From NCBI GenBank assembly GCA_038205805.1, contig JBBRBO010000069.1, positions 1 to 20,201 on the forward strand: DNA of 20,201 nt, given 5' to 3'. Of the stretch, positions 1 to 6,922 are shown piece by piece. A program made the translations under genes and the position numbers. This DNA is from JBBSBY01 sp038205805 (GTDB lineage Bacteria; Desulfobacterota; Desulfomonilia; Desulfomonilales; Desulfomonilaceae). The notes under the pieces are model-generated. The model ran no database searches. It worked only from the letters and a program-made list of their open reading frames with translations, and was not told the DNA's origin. The stretch's first letter is position 1. Each line of letters begins with the position of its first letter.

Positions 1-590
1 TCCGTGATCTTAAAGAACCAGCCGTTTTGCTCCCTGTGGATGACGGGCGTAGCGCAGCGCCAGCAGAGCCCCGCTTCCACCTGCTCGTTGGCGAGCACCG
101 TCGCGCATGGTTCGCAGTAGTTCACCACGGACTTTTTGCGATAGACCAATCCACGCTCGAACATGCGGTTGAACAGCCATTGCTCCCATTTGTAATAATC
201 GGGATGGCAGGTGGCGATTTCTCTATCCCAGTCGTATGAGAAACCGAGGCGTTTCAGTTGCTTGCGCATAGCCGCTATGTTTTCCATGGTCCAGACCGCC
301 GGATGGGACTTGTTCTTGATCGCTGCGTTCTCAGCGGGCATACCGAAGGCATCCCAGCCCATAGGGTGCAGTACGTTGAACCCGGACATCATCTTGAAAC
401 GAGCGACGACATCACCGATGGAATAATTTCGCACATGACCCATGTGAATACGACCGGAAGGATACGGAAACATTTCAAGAAGATAGTATTTTGCCTTGTC
501 TGTGTCGGTTGGGGCTTGAAAGAGATGTTTTTCTTCCCAGTATCGCCGCCATCGTGATTCAATCGGCTTGGGGTTATATTTCGAATCCAT
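1..590 (-). CDS. leuS: Leucyl-tRNA synthetase, N-terminal part (cut by window edge)
   Basis: Charges tRNA-Leu with leucine in the cytoplasm. The minus strand reads from an ATG at 590 for about 196 codons and runs off the window without a stop, so only the N-terminal quarter is present. It starts MDSKYNPKPIESRWRRYWEE, which is typical of bacterial LeuRS. The class I HIGH motif appears as HMGH within FPYPSGRIHMGHVRNY (about residues 41-56), followed by HPMGWDAFGMPAENAA, another LeuRS hallmark. Near the edge, CEPC and CWRC pairs (ANEQV between them) match the LeuRS zinc-binding insert. A GGAGG sits 5 bases upstream of the ATG, which fixes the start. The gene is divergent from the sugar dehydrogenase. 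Identification is secure; the remaining domains lie outside the window. Confidence 0.96.
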   Translation of the reverse strand, partial: MDSKYNPKPIESRWRRYWEEKHLFQAPTDTDKAKYYLLEMFPYPSGRIHMGHVRNYSIGDVVARFKMMSGFNVLHPMGWDAFGMPAENAAIKNKSHPAVWTMENIAAMRKQLKRLGFSYDWDREIATCHPDYYKWEQWLFNRMFERGLVYRKKSVVNYCEPCATVLANEQVEAGLCWRCATPVIHREQNGWFFKIT

Positions 591-759
591 AGATTCCTCC
601 GGGATTTCGTCTGTAGCGGCGCCTGCGCATGGAGACAATGGGCAACGGTGTAAGCTCCGGAGGCCCTTCGTATGCGTGAAAAACGCCTGCATTTGCGAGG
701 ATTCATAAGCGCATGAGGGGAACGCATTGGACCGGGGCTTTCAGGCGAGCGCGTCTTCC

Positions 760-788
760 CCTATAACATACTGTAGGTGACGACTCAA
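760..788 (-). promoter_or_regulatory. Candidate sigma-70 promoter for leuS
   Basis: On the minus strand TTGAGT (788-783) and TATAGG (765-760) are separated by 17 bases, each matching four of six consensus positions. It would give a leader of about 160 nt before the leuS ATG at 590. I saw no T-box specifier or leader peptide in that leader. The assignment is by motif only. Confidence 0.4.
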
Positions 789-799
789 TGCTTTCATGC

Positions 800-828
800 T
801 TGACTGCCGTGGTCTCGCAGCTTATGCT
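800..828 (+). promoter_or_regulatory. Candidate sigma-70 promoter for the nucleotide-sugar dehydrogenase
   Basis: TTGACT (800-805), a 17-base spacer and TATGCT (823-828) on the plus strand lie about 80 bases before the ATG at 908. It is back to back with the candidate leuS promoter (760-788), with 11 bases between the two -35 boxes, so the 317-base gap 591-907 works as a divergent promoter region. Nothing else was recognised in the gap. Confidence 0.5.
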
Positions 829-907
829 GATGAGCTGCTCGGGCGGCCCGTATGTCCGGGCGGATTCCGCCGACGTCCTGCTCGCACTAACAATGAGGTA
901 ACGCTAC

Positions 908-2593
908 ATGAGCAACGTGTCCATCAGTCCACATGGTGAAGAATTTCAGCTCCCGTCCGAGGCTGATTACGCAGCCGAATTCCGGCGACTCAGCGCATTG
1001 GCTGAAGAACACAGGGCCAAGGGACGCGAGATCGTCGTCGTGATCGGCATGGGATTCGTGGGCGCCGTCATGGCCGCAGTGGTGGCTGATGCGGTGGACG
1101 CTAACGGCGAATCGACGAAATTCGTTATCGGGATGCAGCGCCCAAGTTCCCGGAGTTATTGGAAGATCCCCATGGTGAATCGGGGATTGTGCCCCATGAA
1201 GTCCGAAGACCCGGAGGCCCCCGCCATTATCCATCGCTGCGTGGTGGAAAAGGAAACTCTCACTGCGAGCTACACCTACGAAGCCCTGAAGCTGGCGGAT
1301 GTGGTCGTCGTGGACGTGCAATGCGATTACATCAAGGAATCACTGAACGATGTGGCGAAGGGTTACGTCCAGATGGAAGACCTCGAACGAGCCCTTGAAA
1401 TCATAGGAGATATGATTCCACCCCATGCGCTTACGCTCATCGAGACCACCGTTCCCCCCGGGACTACGGAACAAGTGGCTTATCCGCTCATTCGCAAAGA
1501 ATTCGCCAAGCGAGGCATCCACTCGGCGCCGCTTATCGCGCACAGCTACGAGCGCGTTATGCCGGGGGCTCAGTATGTAAGCTCGATACGCCACTTTTGG
1601 CGGGTGTGCAGCGGCATAAACGAGGAGTCCAGAAATCGGGTGGTGAAATTCTTAACCGAAGTCATAGACACGAAGAATTTCCCGTTGACTGTATTAGACC
1701 GGCCCATTGAATCCGAAACCGCCAAGATCGTGGAAAACAGCTATCGGGCGGTGACGCTGGCCTTCCTGAACGAATGGAGCCTCTTTTCGGAACGCAACGG
1801 GGTTGATCTCAGCAAGGTGATTAACGCCATCAAGGTGCGGCCCACCCATTCCAACTTGATTTTTCCCGGTCCCGGAATCGGCGGGTATTGTTTACCCAAG
1901 GACGGCGGCTTAGGGGTTTGGGCGTACAAGCACCTCATGGGCTTCGAGGACGAGCTTTTCAAGATCACGCCCCTCGCTATCAACATCAATGACTCCAGGG
2001 CGCTTCACGTTCCGGAGCTGGCGAGAGACGCACTGCGCAACATGGGAGGCTACATCGCCGCGGCGAAGGTTGCGCTGCTTGGAGCTTCTTATCGAGAGGA
2101 CGTGGGCGACACGCGCTACAGCGGCTCCGAGGTGATCGTGAGGCGACTCACGGAGATGGGTGCGAACGTGTGTGTGTTTGATCCCTACGTGGATCACTGG
2201 TGGGAGTTCGAGGCCCAGGAGACGTATCCCGCGCCCGGGAAAGGCAAGGAGCGCTTCTTCAGGAGCCAGAAGAAACTCAAATCGCTGGTGATGGCCAAGA
2301 GCCTTGAAGACGCTCTCAAGGACGCTGACGTGGTGATTTTTGCCGTTAAGCACAAGCAGTTCCTGGAACTTGATCCTGAGTATGTGGTGAAGACCGCGGG
2401 CGCTCCCATCGCGGTGATCGACTGCTTTGCCATGCTCGATGACGCCGCAATCGCCAAGTACTTCGAGCTGGGGTGCGAAGTCAAAGGGCTGGGCCGCGGT
2501 CACATCAACCGCCTCAAGAAACGCCACAAAGCCCACTACCACAAACTACCCGGCTACTACCAATCCCCAACCGAAGAGAAGAAGCCGGAGTAG
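908..2593 (+). CDS. UDP-glucose/GDP-mannose dehydrogenase family protein (long form)
   Basis: Probably an NAD-dependent four-electron oxidation of a nucleotide sugar to its uronic acid, feeding surface polysaccharide synthesis; the substrate cannot be told from sequence. The N-terminal Rossmann fold has GMGFVG at residues 47-52. The central domain has ETTVPPGTTEQ. The family's catalytic cysteine motif is GGYCLPKDGG with Cys328. The C-terminal UDP-binding-like domain has LGASYREDVGDTRYS. At 561 aa it is well above the usual 420-450 aa. The excess is about 40 residues before the Rossmann fold, extra sequence after its second strand (near MQRPSSRSYWKIP), and an Arg/Lys-rich insertion after FDPYVDHWWEFE. 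The ATG at 908 has GAGG about 10 bases upstream. No sugar gene flanks it here. A hairpin of the repeat family starts at the last base of the stop codon. Confidence 0.88.
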   Translation: MSNVSISPHGEEFQLPSEADYAAEFRRLSALAEEHRAKGREIVVVIGMGFVGAVMAAVVADAVDANGESTKFVIGMQRPSSRSYWKIPMVNRGLCPMKSEDPEAPAIIHRCVVEKETLTASYTYEALKLADVVVVDVQCDYIKESLNDVAKGYVQMEDLERALEIIGDMIPPHALTLIETTVPPGTTEQVAYPLIRKEFAKRGIHSAPLIAHSYERVMPGAQYVSSIRHFWRVCSGINEESRNRVVKFLTEVIDTKNFPLTVLDRPIESETAKIVENSYRAVTLAFLNEWSLFSERNGVDLSKVINAIKVRPTHSNLIFPGPGIGGYCLPKDGGLGVWAYKHLMGFEDELFKITPLAININDSRALHVPELARDALRNMGGYIAAAKVALLGASYREDVGDTRYSGSEVIVRRLTEMGANVCVFDPYVDHWWEFEAQETYPAPGKGKERFFRSQKKLKSLVMAKSLEDALKDADVVIFAVKHKQFLELDPEYVVKTAGAPIAVIDCFAMLDDAAIAKYFELGCEVKGLGRGHINRLKKRHKAHYHKLPGYYQSPTEEKKPE

Positions 2594-2654
2594 GGAGAAC
2601 CTTCTCACGAGATAGGTTCTCCCAATAGTACGTATTTGATGAAGCATTGTATTA
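2593..2654 (-). repeat. Interspersed hairpin repeat, partial copy F
   Basis: Inverted repeat GGGAGAACC (2593-2601) and GGTTCTCCC (2615-2623), followed by an arm ending gaagcattgtatta (2641-2654). Read on the minus strand, the arm and hairpin match the left end and first hairpin of the other copies (TAATACAATGC then GTACTATTGGGAGAACC). The right half is missing. It starts at the last base of the dehydrogenase stop codon and may act as that gene's terminator, although no T-run follows. Confidence 0.75.
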
Positions 2655-2668
2655 GAAACCGCGGGCGC

Positions 2669-3055
2669 TTAACGATGGGCGTGTCTACCCCTTGCGGGCA
2701 CGGCCGGCGGTAACCCGAGCCTTACGTTGTTTTCAGGGTATATCAATCCCAAGGGTAACTGAAATTGACCGGGATCAATTTCCGCCACCTGAGGACCGCG
2801 ATAGTATCCGTTTACATCCCAACCCCAAAGCGGCTGAGACCAACTGCCGACGTGTTCGGGTGAGGACCTGAAGCCGTGGAGTCCCTTCATACGAGAGACC
2901 TGTGTGTTGACCACGTGCATTGTCTGGCCGTATCCGTGCGGGAGCCACGAAATAGTCGCAGGGGCCTCGGGAAACGGGTATTCGGCGAAGCAAGGGCCGC
3001 CGCCGATACATAAGCTGAGTATGAGAGCCGGAATCCATGCGGTGTAGGGCGCCAT
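2669..3055 (-). CDS. Small exported protein of unknown function
   Basis: A 128-aa protein I do not recognise. Residues 1-24 look like a Sec signal peptide (hydrophobic core IPALILSLCIGGG, likely cleavage after CFA before EYPFPE). The mature part, about 104 aa, is rich in Trp, Tyr, Gly, Pro and His (for example SQPLWGWDVNGYYRGP) and ends in a basic, His-containing tail. It has no CXXCH and no obvious metal motif. Evidence for a real gene is a strong promoter (3091-3120), an AAGGAGG 4 bases before the ATG, and a plausible signal peptide. It lies downstream of the cytochrome b gene on the same strand but behind its own promoter, so it is probably an independent unit. A link to the respiratory genes is only positional. 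Confidence 0.65.
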   Translation of the reverse strand: MAPYTAWIPALILSLCIGGGPCFAEYPFPEAPATISWLPHGYGQTMHVVNTQVSRMKGLHGFRSSPEHVGSWSQPLWGWDVNGYYRGPQVAEIDPGQFQLPLGLIYPENNVRLGLPPAVPARGRHAHR

Positions 3056-3060
3056 GAACC

Positions 3061-3080
3061 CTCCTTTCCTTGCGGAGGAG
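3061..3080 (-). promoter_or_regulatory. Leader hairpin covering the Shine-Dalgarno of the exported protein gene
   Basis: In the mRNA sense, CTCCT (3080-3076) pairs with AGGAG (3065-3061). A further CC/GG pairing closes a GCAA loop (GNRA type), with two A bulged. The 3' arm is the ribosome binding site of the gene starting at 3055, so folding would hide it. The pairing is seen in the sequence; a regulatory role is inference. Confidence 0.4.
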
Positions 3081-3090
3081 TATTTTATTC

Positions 3091-3120
3091 ATTATAGCAG
3101 TCTGATAGATCAAACATCAA
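3091..3120 (-). promoter_or_regulatory. Strong sigma-70-like promoter for the exported protein gene
   Basis: On the minus strand TTGATG (3120-3115), an 18-base spacer and a perfect TATAAT (3096-3091). The -10 box ends about 35 bases before the ATG at 3055, giving a leader of roughly 28-30 nt that contains the hairpin at 3061-3080. Confidence 0.6.
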
Positions 3121-3250
3121 GGAATTAGTTTAGATAAAGCAAGGAAATCATGTGCGCGCCGCCATTTTGCTTTTTGCAGCGGCCGTAGATACGGCGCTAC
3201 CGTGACGCAACTCACGGAGCGACGTGATTTCCTCCCATAGAGGTGTGAGT

Positions 3251-3348
3251 GGAATTGTAAAACTTCCTTGGAGCGGGGCTTCAAGAAAAGCCTTCTTTCA
3301 AGGGAATCCTTTTCTCTATTGCGCGTTTTTTGTCGGAAACACGCATCA
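3251..3348 (-). repeat. Interspersed hairpin repeat, decayed copy G
   Basis: On the minus strand, CTTGAAAGAAGGCTT, then CCCCGCTCCAAGGAAGTTTT, closely follow the hairpin and the post-hairpin segment of copy C (20062-20201). Counted back from the hairpin, the expected left end falls on the cytochrome b stop codon (TGA at 3348-3346), but the left arm itself is badly decayed and its similarity is weak. The first stem is partly lost. Confidence 0.5.
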
Positions 3349-3990
3349 CAAAGGGGTGGAAATCCCGCCCGCCTTGCGAATGCGCCAGAAGTGCCATGCG
3401 GTAAGGATGCCGATCCCCACAGGGAGTAGGACCACGTGCCATACGTAGACTCGAAGCAGGGCTGCGTCGCCGGCTTCCGTCGGGCCGAACAGGAGTCCCG
3501 CGACGGCCGAGCCCACCACCGGCGTCGTCTCTGCGAGATTGCGAGCAATGGTCCAAGCCCAGAGGCTTCGGTCATCCCATACGAGGAGGTATCCCGTGAA
3601 GTCCACAATGAGTGAACCCACCAGCAGCGCCACGCCCACAAGCCAGTTCCCGGCCCGCGGCGCTCTATAGGAACCCGTTACGAACACCCTGATCATGTGC
3701 AGCACGACGAACACGATCATCATTTGACCCGCCCAATAGTGGATGTTGCGGATGAAAAAGCCGTACGGCGCCGTGTACGTAATGTTCTGAATGGAGGCGT
3801 ACGCCCCCGAGCTGGGCGAATAATGAAATAGCAGAAGGACGCCCGTAAGCGCCTCGATGACGAACATCCATGTGGCTAAGCCGCCCATACACCATGTGAA
3901 CCGAATCTTTGCCGAGGCTTCAGGGATTCGGCTTGGATGGAGATGAATCACAAGACCCGTAAAGGAGGCTTTGGGCCGATTGCGGCTCAC
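3346..3990 (-). CDS. Cytochrome b6-like protein (N-terminal cytochrome b domain only)
   Basis: Integral membrane di-heme protein expected to oxidise or reduce quinol with a Rieske partner. It is 214 aa with about four membrane helices. Heme-ligand histidines are H84 and H98 (helix B) and H185 and H200 (helix D). The 14 residues between H185 and H200 match cytochrome b6 rather than mitochondrial-type cytochrome b. The protein ends a few residues after helix D (HFWRIRKAGGIS), so the C-terminal quinol-site half (subunit IV, PEWY region) is absent and is not encoded nearby. It begins with GTG at 3990, with GGAG 7 bases upstream; no in-frame ATG is usable. The Rieske gene ends 25 bases upstream, so the two are surely co-transcribed. 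No cytochrome c1 or f partner is seen in the window. Confidence 0.9.
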   Translation of the reverse strand: MSRNRPKASFTGLVIHLHPSRIPEASAKIRFTWCMGGLATWMFVIEALTGVLLLFHYSPSSGAYASIQNITYTAPYGFFIRNIHYWAGQMMIVFVVLHMIRVFVTGSYRAPRAGNWLVGVALLVGSLIVDFTGYLLVWDDRSLWAWTIARNLAETTPVVGSAVAGLLFGPTEAGDAALLRVYVWHVVLLPVGIGILTAWHFWRIRKAGGISTPL

Positions 3991-4015
3991 AGGAAGGCTC
4001 CGTTGGACATACGGA

Positions 4016-4438
4016 TCAAGAGCGAGATACGACGCGAAAGGCGCCTTGGCTCGTTTTTTCCAGGGAGAGCGTGGGAATGGGTTTGTCCGCCGGTCCTATG
4101 AGCGCCTTGCCGGACGTATCGAAGCGGCTGCCGTGGCAGGGGCATTCAAACTGCCCGAGCGTGGGGTTCCACTTGAACCTGCAACCCAGGTGAGTGCAGC
4201 GGTCATCCAGCGCCTTGATTGCGCCGTCATTGCCCTTCTGGAGCCACACACCCGAGGCCGCCGCGTGGAAGGGCGCCCCGGCTTGCACGAGGTTCAGGGT
4301 CTCGGGGGCGATGACCTCTCGCATAGCTACGCCGGAAGCGGACGACACGAATCGAGCGGCTCCCCAGGCCATGAGGCCGCTGATTGTCGCAACGCCGGCC
4401 GCAAATAGTACTTTCAAGACGCTTCTTCTATCCTGCAA
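4016..4438 (-). CDS. Rieske [2Fe-2S] protein
   Basis: Electron-transfer partner of the cytochrome b encoded next to it. It is 140 aa. The N-terminus MQDRRSVLKVLFAAG followed by a hydrophobic stretch resembles a Tat-type signal or anchor (RRSVLK). The cluster motifs are CTHLGC (ligands C81 and H83, disulfide C86) and CPCHGSRFD (ligands C99 and H102, disulfide C101). All four ligands and both disulfide cysteines are present. The start is a TTG at 4438 with GAGG 5 bases upstream; reading further upstream in frame gives no ATG before a stop. The protein is at the short end for the family, with little beyond the cluster fold. It is followed after 25 bases by the cytochrome b gene. Confidence 0.92.
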   Translation of the reverse strand: MQDRRSVLKVLFAAGVATISGLMAWGAARFVSSASGVAMREVIAPETLNLVQAGAPFHAAASGVWLQKGNDGAIKALDDRCTHLGCRFKWNPTLGQFECPCHGSRFDTSGKALIGPADKPIPTLSLEKTSQGAFRVVSRS

Positions 4439-4528
4439 TGGATCCTCGATGCGACACGGGATTCGCGTGCTATGAACGGCCTCTCATTAGGCCGCTTCTC
4501 TCGCGACCCTGCTCTTTCAGGCGCATCC

Positions 4529-4594
4529 TCATACCAAGGCATACTCAAAGAAGTACTATTGGGGAGAATGCTCTTGCAAGACGGTTCTCCCCAA
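4529..4594 (+). repeat. Interspersed hairpin repeat, partial copy E
   Basis: The left end TCATACCAAGGC (4529-4540) and the segment CTCAAAGAAGTACTATT are followed by a hairpin with arms GGGGAGAA (4561-4568) and TTCTCCCC (4585-4592) and an inner CTTG/CAAG. It matches the first third of copy A. The second hairpin and right end are missing. It lies between the small exported protein (ends 4618) and the Rieske gene (starts 4438). Confidence 0.8.
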
Positions 4595-4617
4595 TTTCAG
4601 TTTGCGAGTTTTTTACC

Positions 4618-4866
4618 TTAGCAGCCTTGATCCGGCGGCACGATTTTCGGAGCGGTGGCTGCGGCTTTCATGGCCTTTTCCGCTTCTTCTTTGGTCTTAA
4701 ACGGGCCTTTAACAACGGCTTTTGCGTCTGCAGGTTTGGCTGTGACTACGGTGGTTTTCCCGGCGGCGTCTTTCGTAATGTAAAACTCTTCGGCGACTGC
4801 AAAGGTCATTACGCCAAAGACCGCAATTGCTACAAATAGCGCCGTAAAACACATCTTCCTACCCAT
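4618..4866 (-). CDS. Small exported protein, Lys/Ala-rich, unknown function
   Basis: An 82-aa protein of unknown function. Residues 1-25 form a clear signal peptide (hydrophobic core FTALFVAIAVFGVMTFAVA, cleavage likely after AVA before EEFYI). The mature part is about 57 aa. It contains FYITKDAAGKTTVV and PFKTKEEAEKAMKAAA, which looks like a strand-helix unit, and ends PPDQGC with a lone cysteine. The AGGAGG 9 bases before the ATG at 4866 is convincing. It begins 56 bases after the second YeeE/YedE gene on the same strand and is probably the last gene of that transcript; hairpin copy E follows its stop. A periplasmic role linked to the transporter is possible but rests only on position. Confidence 0.75.
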   Translation of the reverse strand: MGRKMCFTALFVAIAVFGVMTFAVAEEFYITKDAAGKTTVVTAKPADAKAVVKGPFKTKEEAEKAMKAAATAPKIVPPDQGC

Positions 4867-4922
4867 AAAAAGACCTCCTATGATAGTAATGCAATTAGTT
4901 TAGCATAGAGTAGTCTCTTGGG

Positions 4923-5525
4923 CTACTTTCCATCATAAGGCGCCCATTTTGTAGCGAGGTTCCCCAAAGCGAAGGCCGCCAGCGCCATAATAACGATAGC
5001 GAGGGCCATCCATTCCGGACGGACGCCGAAATATTGCCACAGGGTGATGCGTCCCATATCTGAGCTTTTATAGAAGCCTTCCCACAGCGGGAATCCGGCC
5101 GCAAAAATCCACATGCCCGACACCATGCCGAGGAAGAAGACCAACGCATCGAGCTTTGCCGACATCATACCCACCACCGAGGTGCCGGGACAGAATCCAC
5201 CGACGATGAAGCCCGTCCCCATCAGCAAGCCGCCTACCAATTGCGGCCAGAAGTAGGTTTTAAGCAGCGAGTATTGCAAGAGAGCGGAATAGTTAAATAA
5301 ACCCACCCAACTCAGGATCAGCAGCCCCACAAGGGCCGTCACAATAGCCGTGAACATCACCTGGAGCACTCGCATATCCCTGAAATAGAAAATATTAGTG
5401 AGATTGCGTGAGTCACCAAAGCCGGCGCGTTCCAGCACGAACCCGAACAAAATACCTATGCCGAGCGCAATCCATAGGCTGGTGGCGTAGCTAAAGCCGC
5501 CTAACATGTATAACGGACCGGTCAT
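4923..5525 (-). CDS. YeeE/YedE-family sulfur transporter, second half protein
   Basis: Membrane protein of the YeeE/YedE (DUF395) family; E. coli YeeE (TsuA) imports thiosulfate. The protein is 200 aa with about five helices and carries the conserved GGFCPGTSVVG motif with Cys112. The E. coli protein is one chain of about 350 aa, so this is one of two half proteins. The start is taken as the ATG at 5525: GGAGG lies about 8 bases before it, whereas the in-frame ATG at 5531 sits only 2 bases from the same site. The ATG overlaps the TGA of the upstream half gene (ATGA), implying translational coupling and a paired product. Substrate (thiosulfate, sulfide, polysulfide or selenium compound) cannot be decided from sequence; the neighbouring reductase favours a sulfur species. 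Confidence 0.88.
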   Translation of the reverse strand: MTGPLYMLGGFSYATSLWIALGIGILFGFVLERAGFGDSRNLTNIFYFRDMRVLQVMFTAIVTALVGLLILSWVGLFNYSALLQYSLLKTYFWPQLVGGLLMGTGFIVGGFCPGTSVVGMMSAKLDALVFFLGMVSGMWIFAAGFPLWEGFYKSSDMGRITLWQYFGVRPEWMALAIVIMALAAFALGNLATKWAPYDGK

Positions 5526-6049
5526 GACCATTGCCTCCTTACGATGTAGGCTATTGCAAATGCAGCCGCAAACATGGCCATCATGAAGACCCAACTACCC
5601 AGGACCATAGTTGCTCCACCGCTCAAGGCTTGGCCGCTCGTGCATCCCATGGCGAAACGTGTGCCGATGGCGGCGACGGCGCCCCCAAGAAACGCCAGCG
5701 TCAAGCGCAAACCGACACTCGCACTCGGACCTCGACTTACGCCCGGTCGTATGCGACCTGCGCTCACCGCTGCGAGAAATCCGCCGACGAACACGCCGAC
5801 TATCTCAATGACTGTCCAGTTCACTAAGGGGTGCTTTGCTCCCGGTTTATAGAAGTCTTTGAAGTAACCGTTTGTCTCGACGGCGGCGGGCGCCACGGAA
5901 TGGGCGGTCACCGCGGCCAGACGCGCTACCGGGCCGGATGCCCCGAGCCCCGTTCCCATAAGGTAAAACGTCAAGAGTAACACCAAGCCCAACGCGATCC
6001 CGGCCACGTATGGATTCCAAAACCCCTGATTGTAGTCTCGCTCATACAT
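5522..6049 (-). CDS. YeeE/YedE-family sulfur transporter, first half protein
   Basis: The other half of the split YeeE/YedE transporter, 175 aa. The order is a short cytoplasmic start (MYERDYNQGFWNPY), a first helix (about 15-35), a polar loop (FKDFYKPGAKHPLVNW) and three further helices. The conserved motif GTRFAMGCTSGQALSG carries Cys136, matching the sulfur-relay cysteine region of the family. GGAGAG lies 6 bases before the ATG at 6049. It overlaps the second half gene by 4 bases. The one-helix protein gene lies 182 bases upstream. The two conserved cysteine motifs on separate chains would form the pseudo-symmetric pore seen as one chain in TsuA. Confidence 0.88.
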   Translation of the reverse strand: MYERDYNQGFWNPYVAGIALGLVLLLTFYLMGTGLGASGPVARLAAVTAHSVAPAAVETNGYFKDFYKPGAKHPLVNWTVIEIVGVFVGGFLAAVSAGRIRPGVSRGPSASVGLRLTLAFLGGAVAAIGTRFAMGCTSGQALSGGATMVLGSWVFMMAMFAAAFAIAYIVRRQWS

Positions 6050-6231
6050 TTAGCACTCTCCATGTTCTTGAGGAATAATCGCTGTTTGACCCGGTTCCAA
6101 GGGCAGTGAATCCTCTTGATTACACTCATTAAGACAAGCTCTTCGTCGCTTGCCCCGCTTGCTGTAAGTCGGCGTCACTGCCGCCTAAAGTCAGGATTTG
6201 CCCTTTTTCAAGCCTGTATCTGTGCCGGTGT

Positions 6232-6630
6232 CTATCTGTTCCCCGTCTCGGCCGGAACGGGTTCCGGCACGGCCGGGGCGCCCATCCTGAGTTCCGTGAT
6301 CTGAGCTAGACCTTCCGGCACGGCGAGAGGATGCGATCCCGGCGTCTTTGCGGTAATCTCTTTCCATAGGGCGGGCGCCGGCCTGGTAATCTTGAGTTCA
6401 CGAGGAACCGGATTTCGCAAATGATACGTGAGCTGCGTGAGACTGATGATGAGCACCACCGCCAGCGTCAGCGCTGTAAGCGCAGTTAAGACCGCCGGGA
6501 TGTATTGTCCCTTTTGATTGCGCAGGGTCGCAGTGATTGTTTTCTTCTCGAGAATGGGCTGCGGCGGGGCGGCGTGTTCCTCCACCGGGTCCGTGCGCTC
6601 AGTGGTGTTGATGGTATCCTGATCGGCCAT
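6232..6630 (-). CDS. Single-helix membrane protein of unknown function
   Basis: A 132-aa protein I do not recognise. Residues 1-45 are polar and acidic, with Pro-rich HAAPPQPILEKK. One strong membrane helix spans about 46-69 (TALTALTLAVVLIISLTQL), and the remaining 60 residues are Pro-rich (ITRPAPALWKEI, PAVPEPVPAE). The helix has a short basic stretch on its N side (NQKGQ), so topology is unclear. The ATG at 6630 has GAGGAG 6 bases upstream; a longer in-frame start at 6708 lacks such a site. It lies between the sulfur reductase genes and the YeeE pair on the same strand, so a membrane accessory role in that pathway is possible, by position only. Confidence 0.65.
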   Translation of the reverse strand: MADQDTINTTERTDPVEEHAAPPQPILEKKTITATLRNQKGQYIPAVLTALTALTLAVVLIISLTQLTYHLRNPVPRELKITRPAPALWKEITAKTPGSHPLAVPEGLAQITELRMGAPAVPEPVPAETGNR

Positions 6631-6663
6631 TGGTTTCTCCTCTATCGTTCCGTAACAAAAGCT

Positions 6664-6681
6664 TCGGGAAATGTTCCCCGA
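6664..6681 (-). terminator. Short hairpin before the one-helix protein gene
   Basis: TCGGGAA (6664-6670) and TTCCCCGA (6674-6681) form a stem with one bulge. On the minus strand it is followed by AGCTTTTGTTA. It may be a weak terminator for the psr-type operon or a leader structure; the T-run is poor. Confidence 0.3.
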
Positions 6682-6704
6682 CTTATTCTTTCCACGGTGT
6701 GAGA

Positions 6705-6922
6705 CCATTTTCGGATCATATACGTAAAGTTGGCTAAGGCCATTTGTAAGTAGATTGTCCTAACTTCTCTCTGAGAAGATGTAACATCCGCCGAAACTAA
6801 ACTTTTCTCATCGAGAAAAGCCGGTTTCGGCAATTGTGAAAGTTCTGGGAGAGGGGTTTGGGGAGGACCTTCTTGCAAGAAGGTCCTCCCCAATATTTAC
6901 CTTTGACTGCAAATCGGAATCA
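6705..6922 (-). repeat. Interspersed hairpin repeat, long copy D with perfect 36-bp palindrome
   Basis: Read on the minus strand it begins TGATTCCGATTTGCAG at the stop codon of the NrfD gene and continues CAAAGGTAAATATT. Next comes a perfect palindrome at 6858-6893 (arms TTGGGGAGGACCTTCTTG and its exact complement), then CCCTCTCCCAGAACTTTC. A second hairpin at 6790-6831 has outer stem GCCGAAAC/GTTTCGGC and inner CTTTTCTC/GAGAAAAG. The right part is decayed and its end is approximate. It separates the reductase genes from the downstream membrane protein genes. Confidence 0.85.

Noticed and set aside
591..760. Possible T-box or leader-peptide control of leuS
   Set aside because: I found no run of Leu codons in a short frame and no T-box sequence or specifier loop in the leader.
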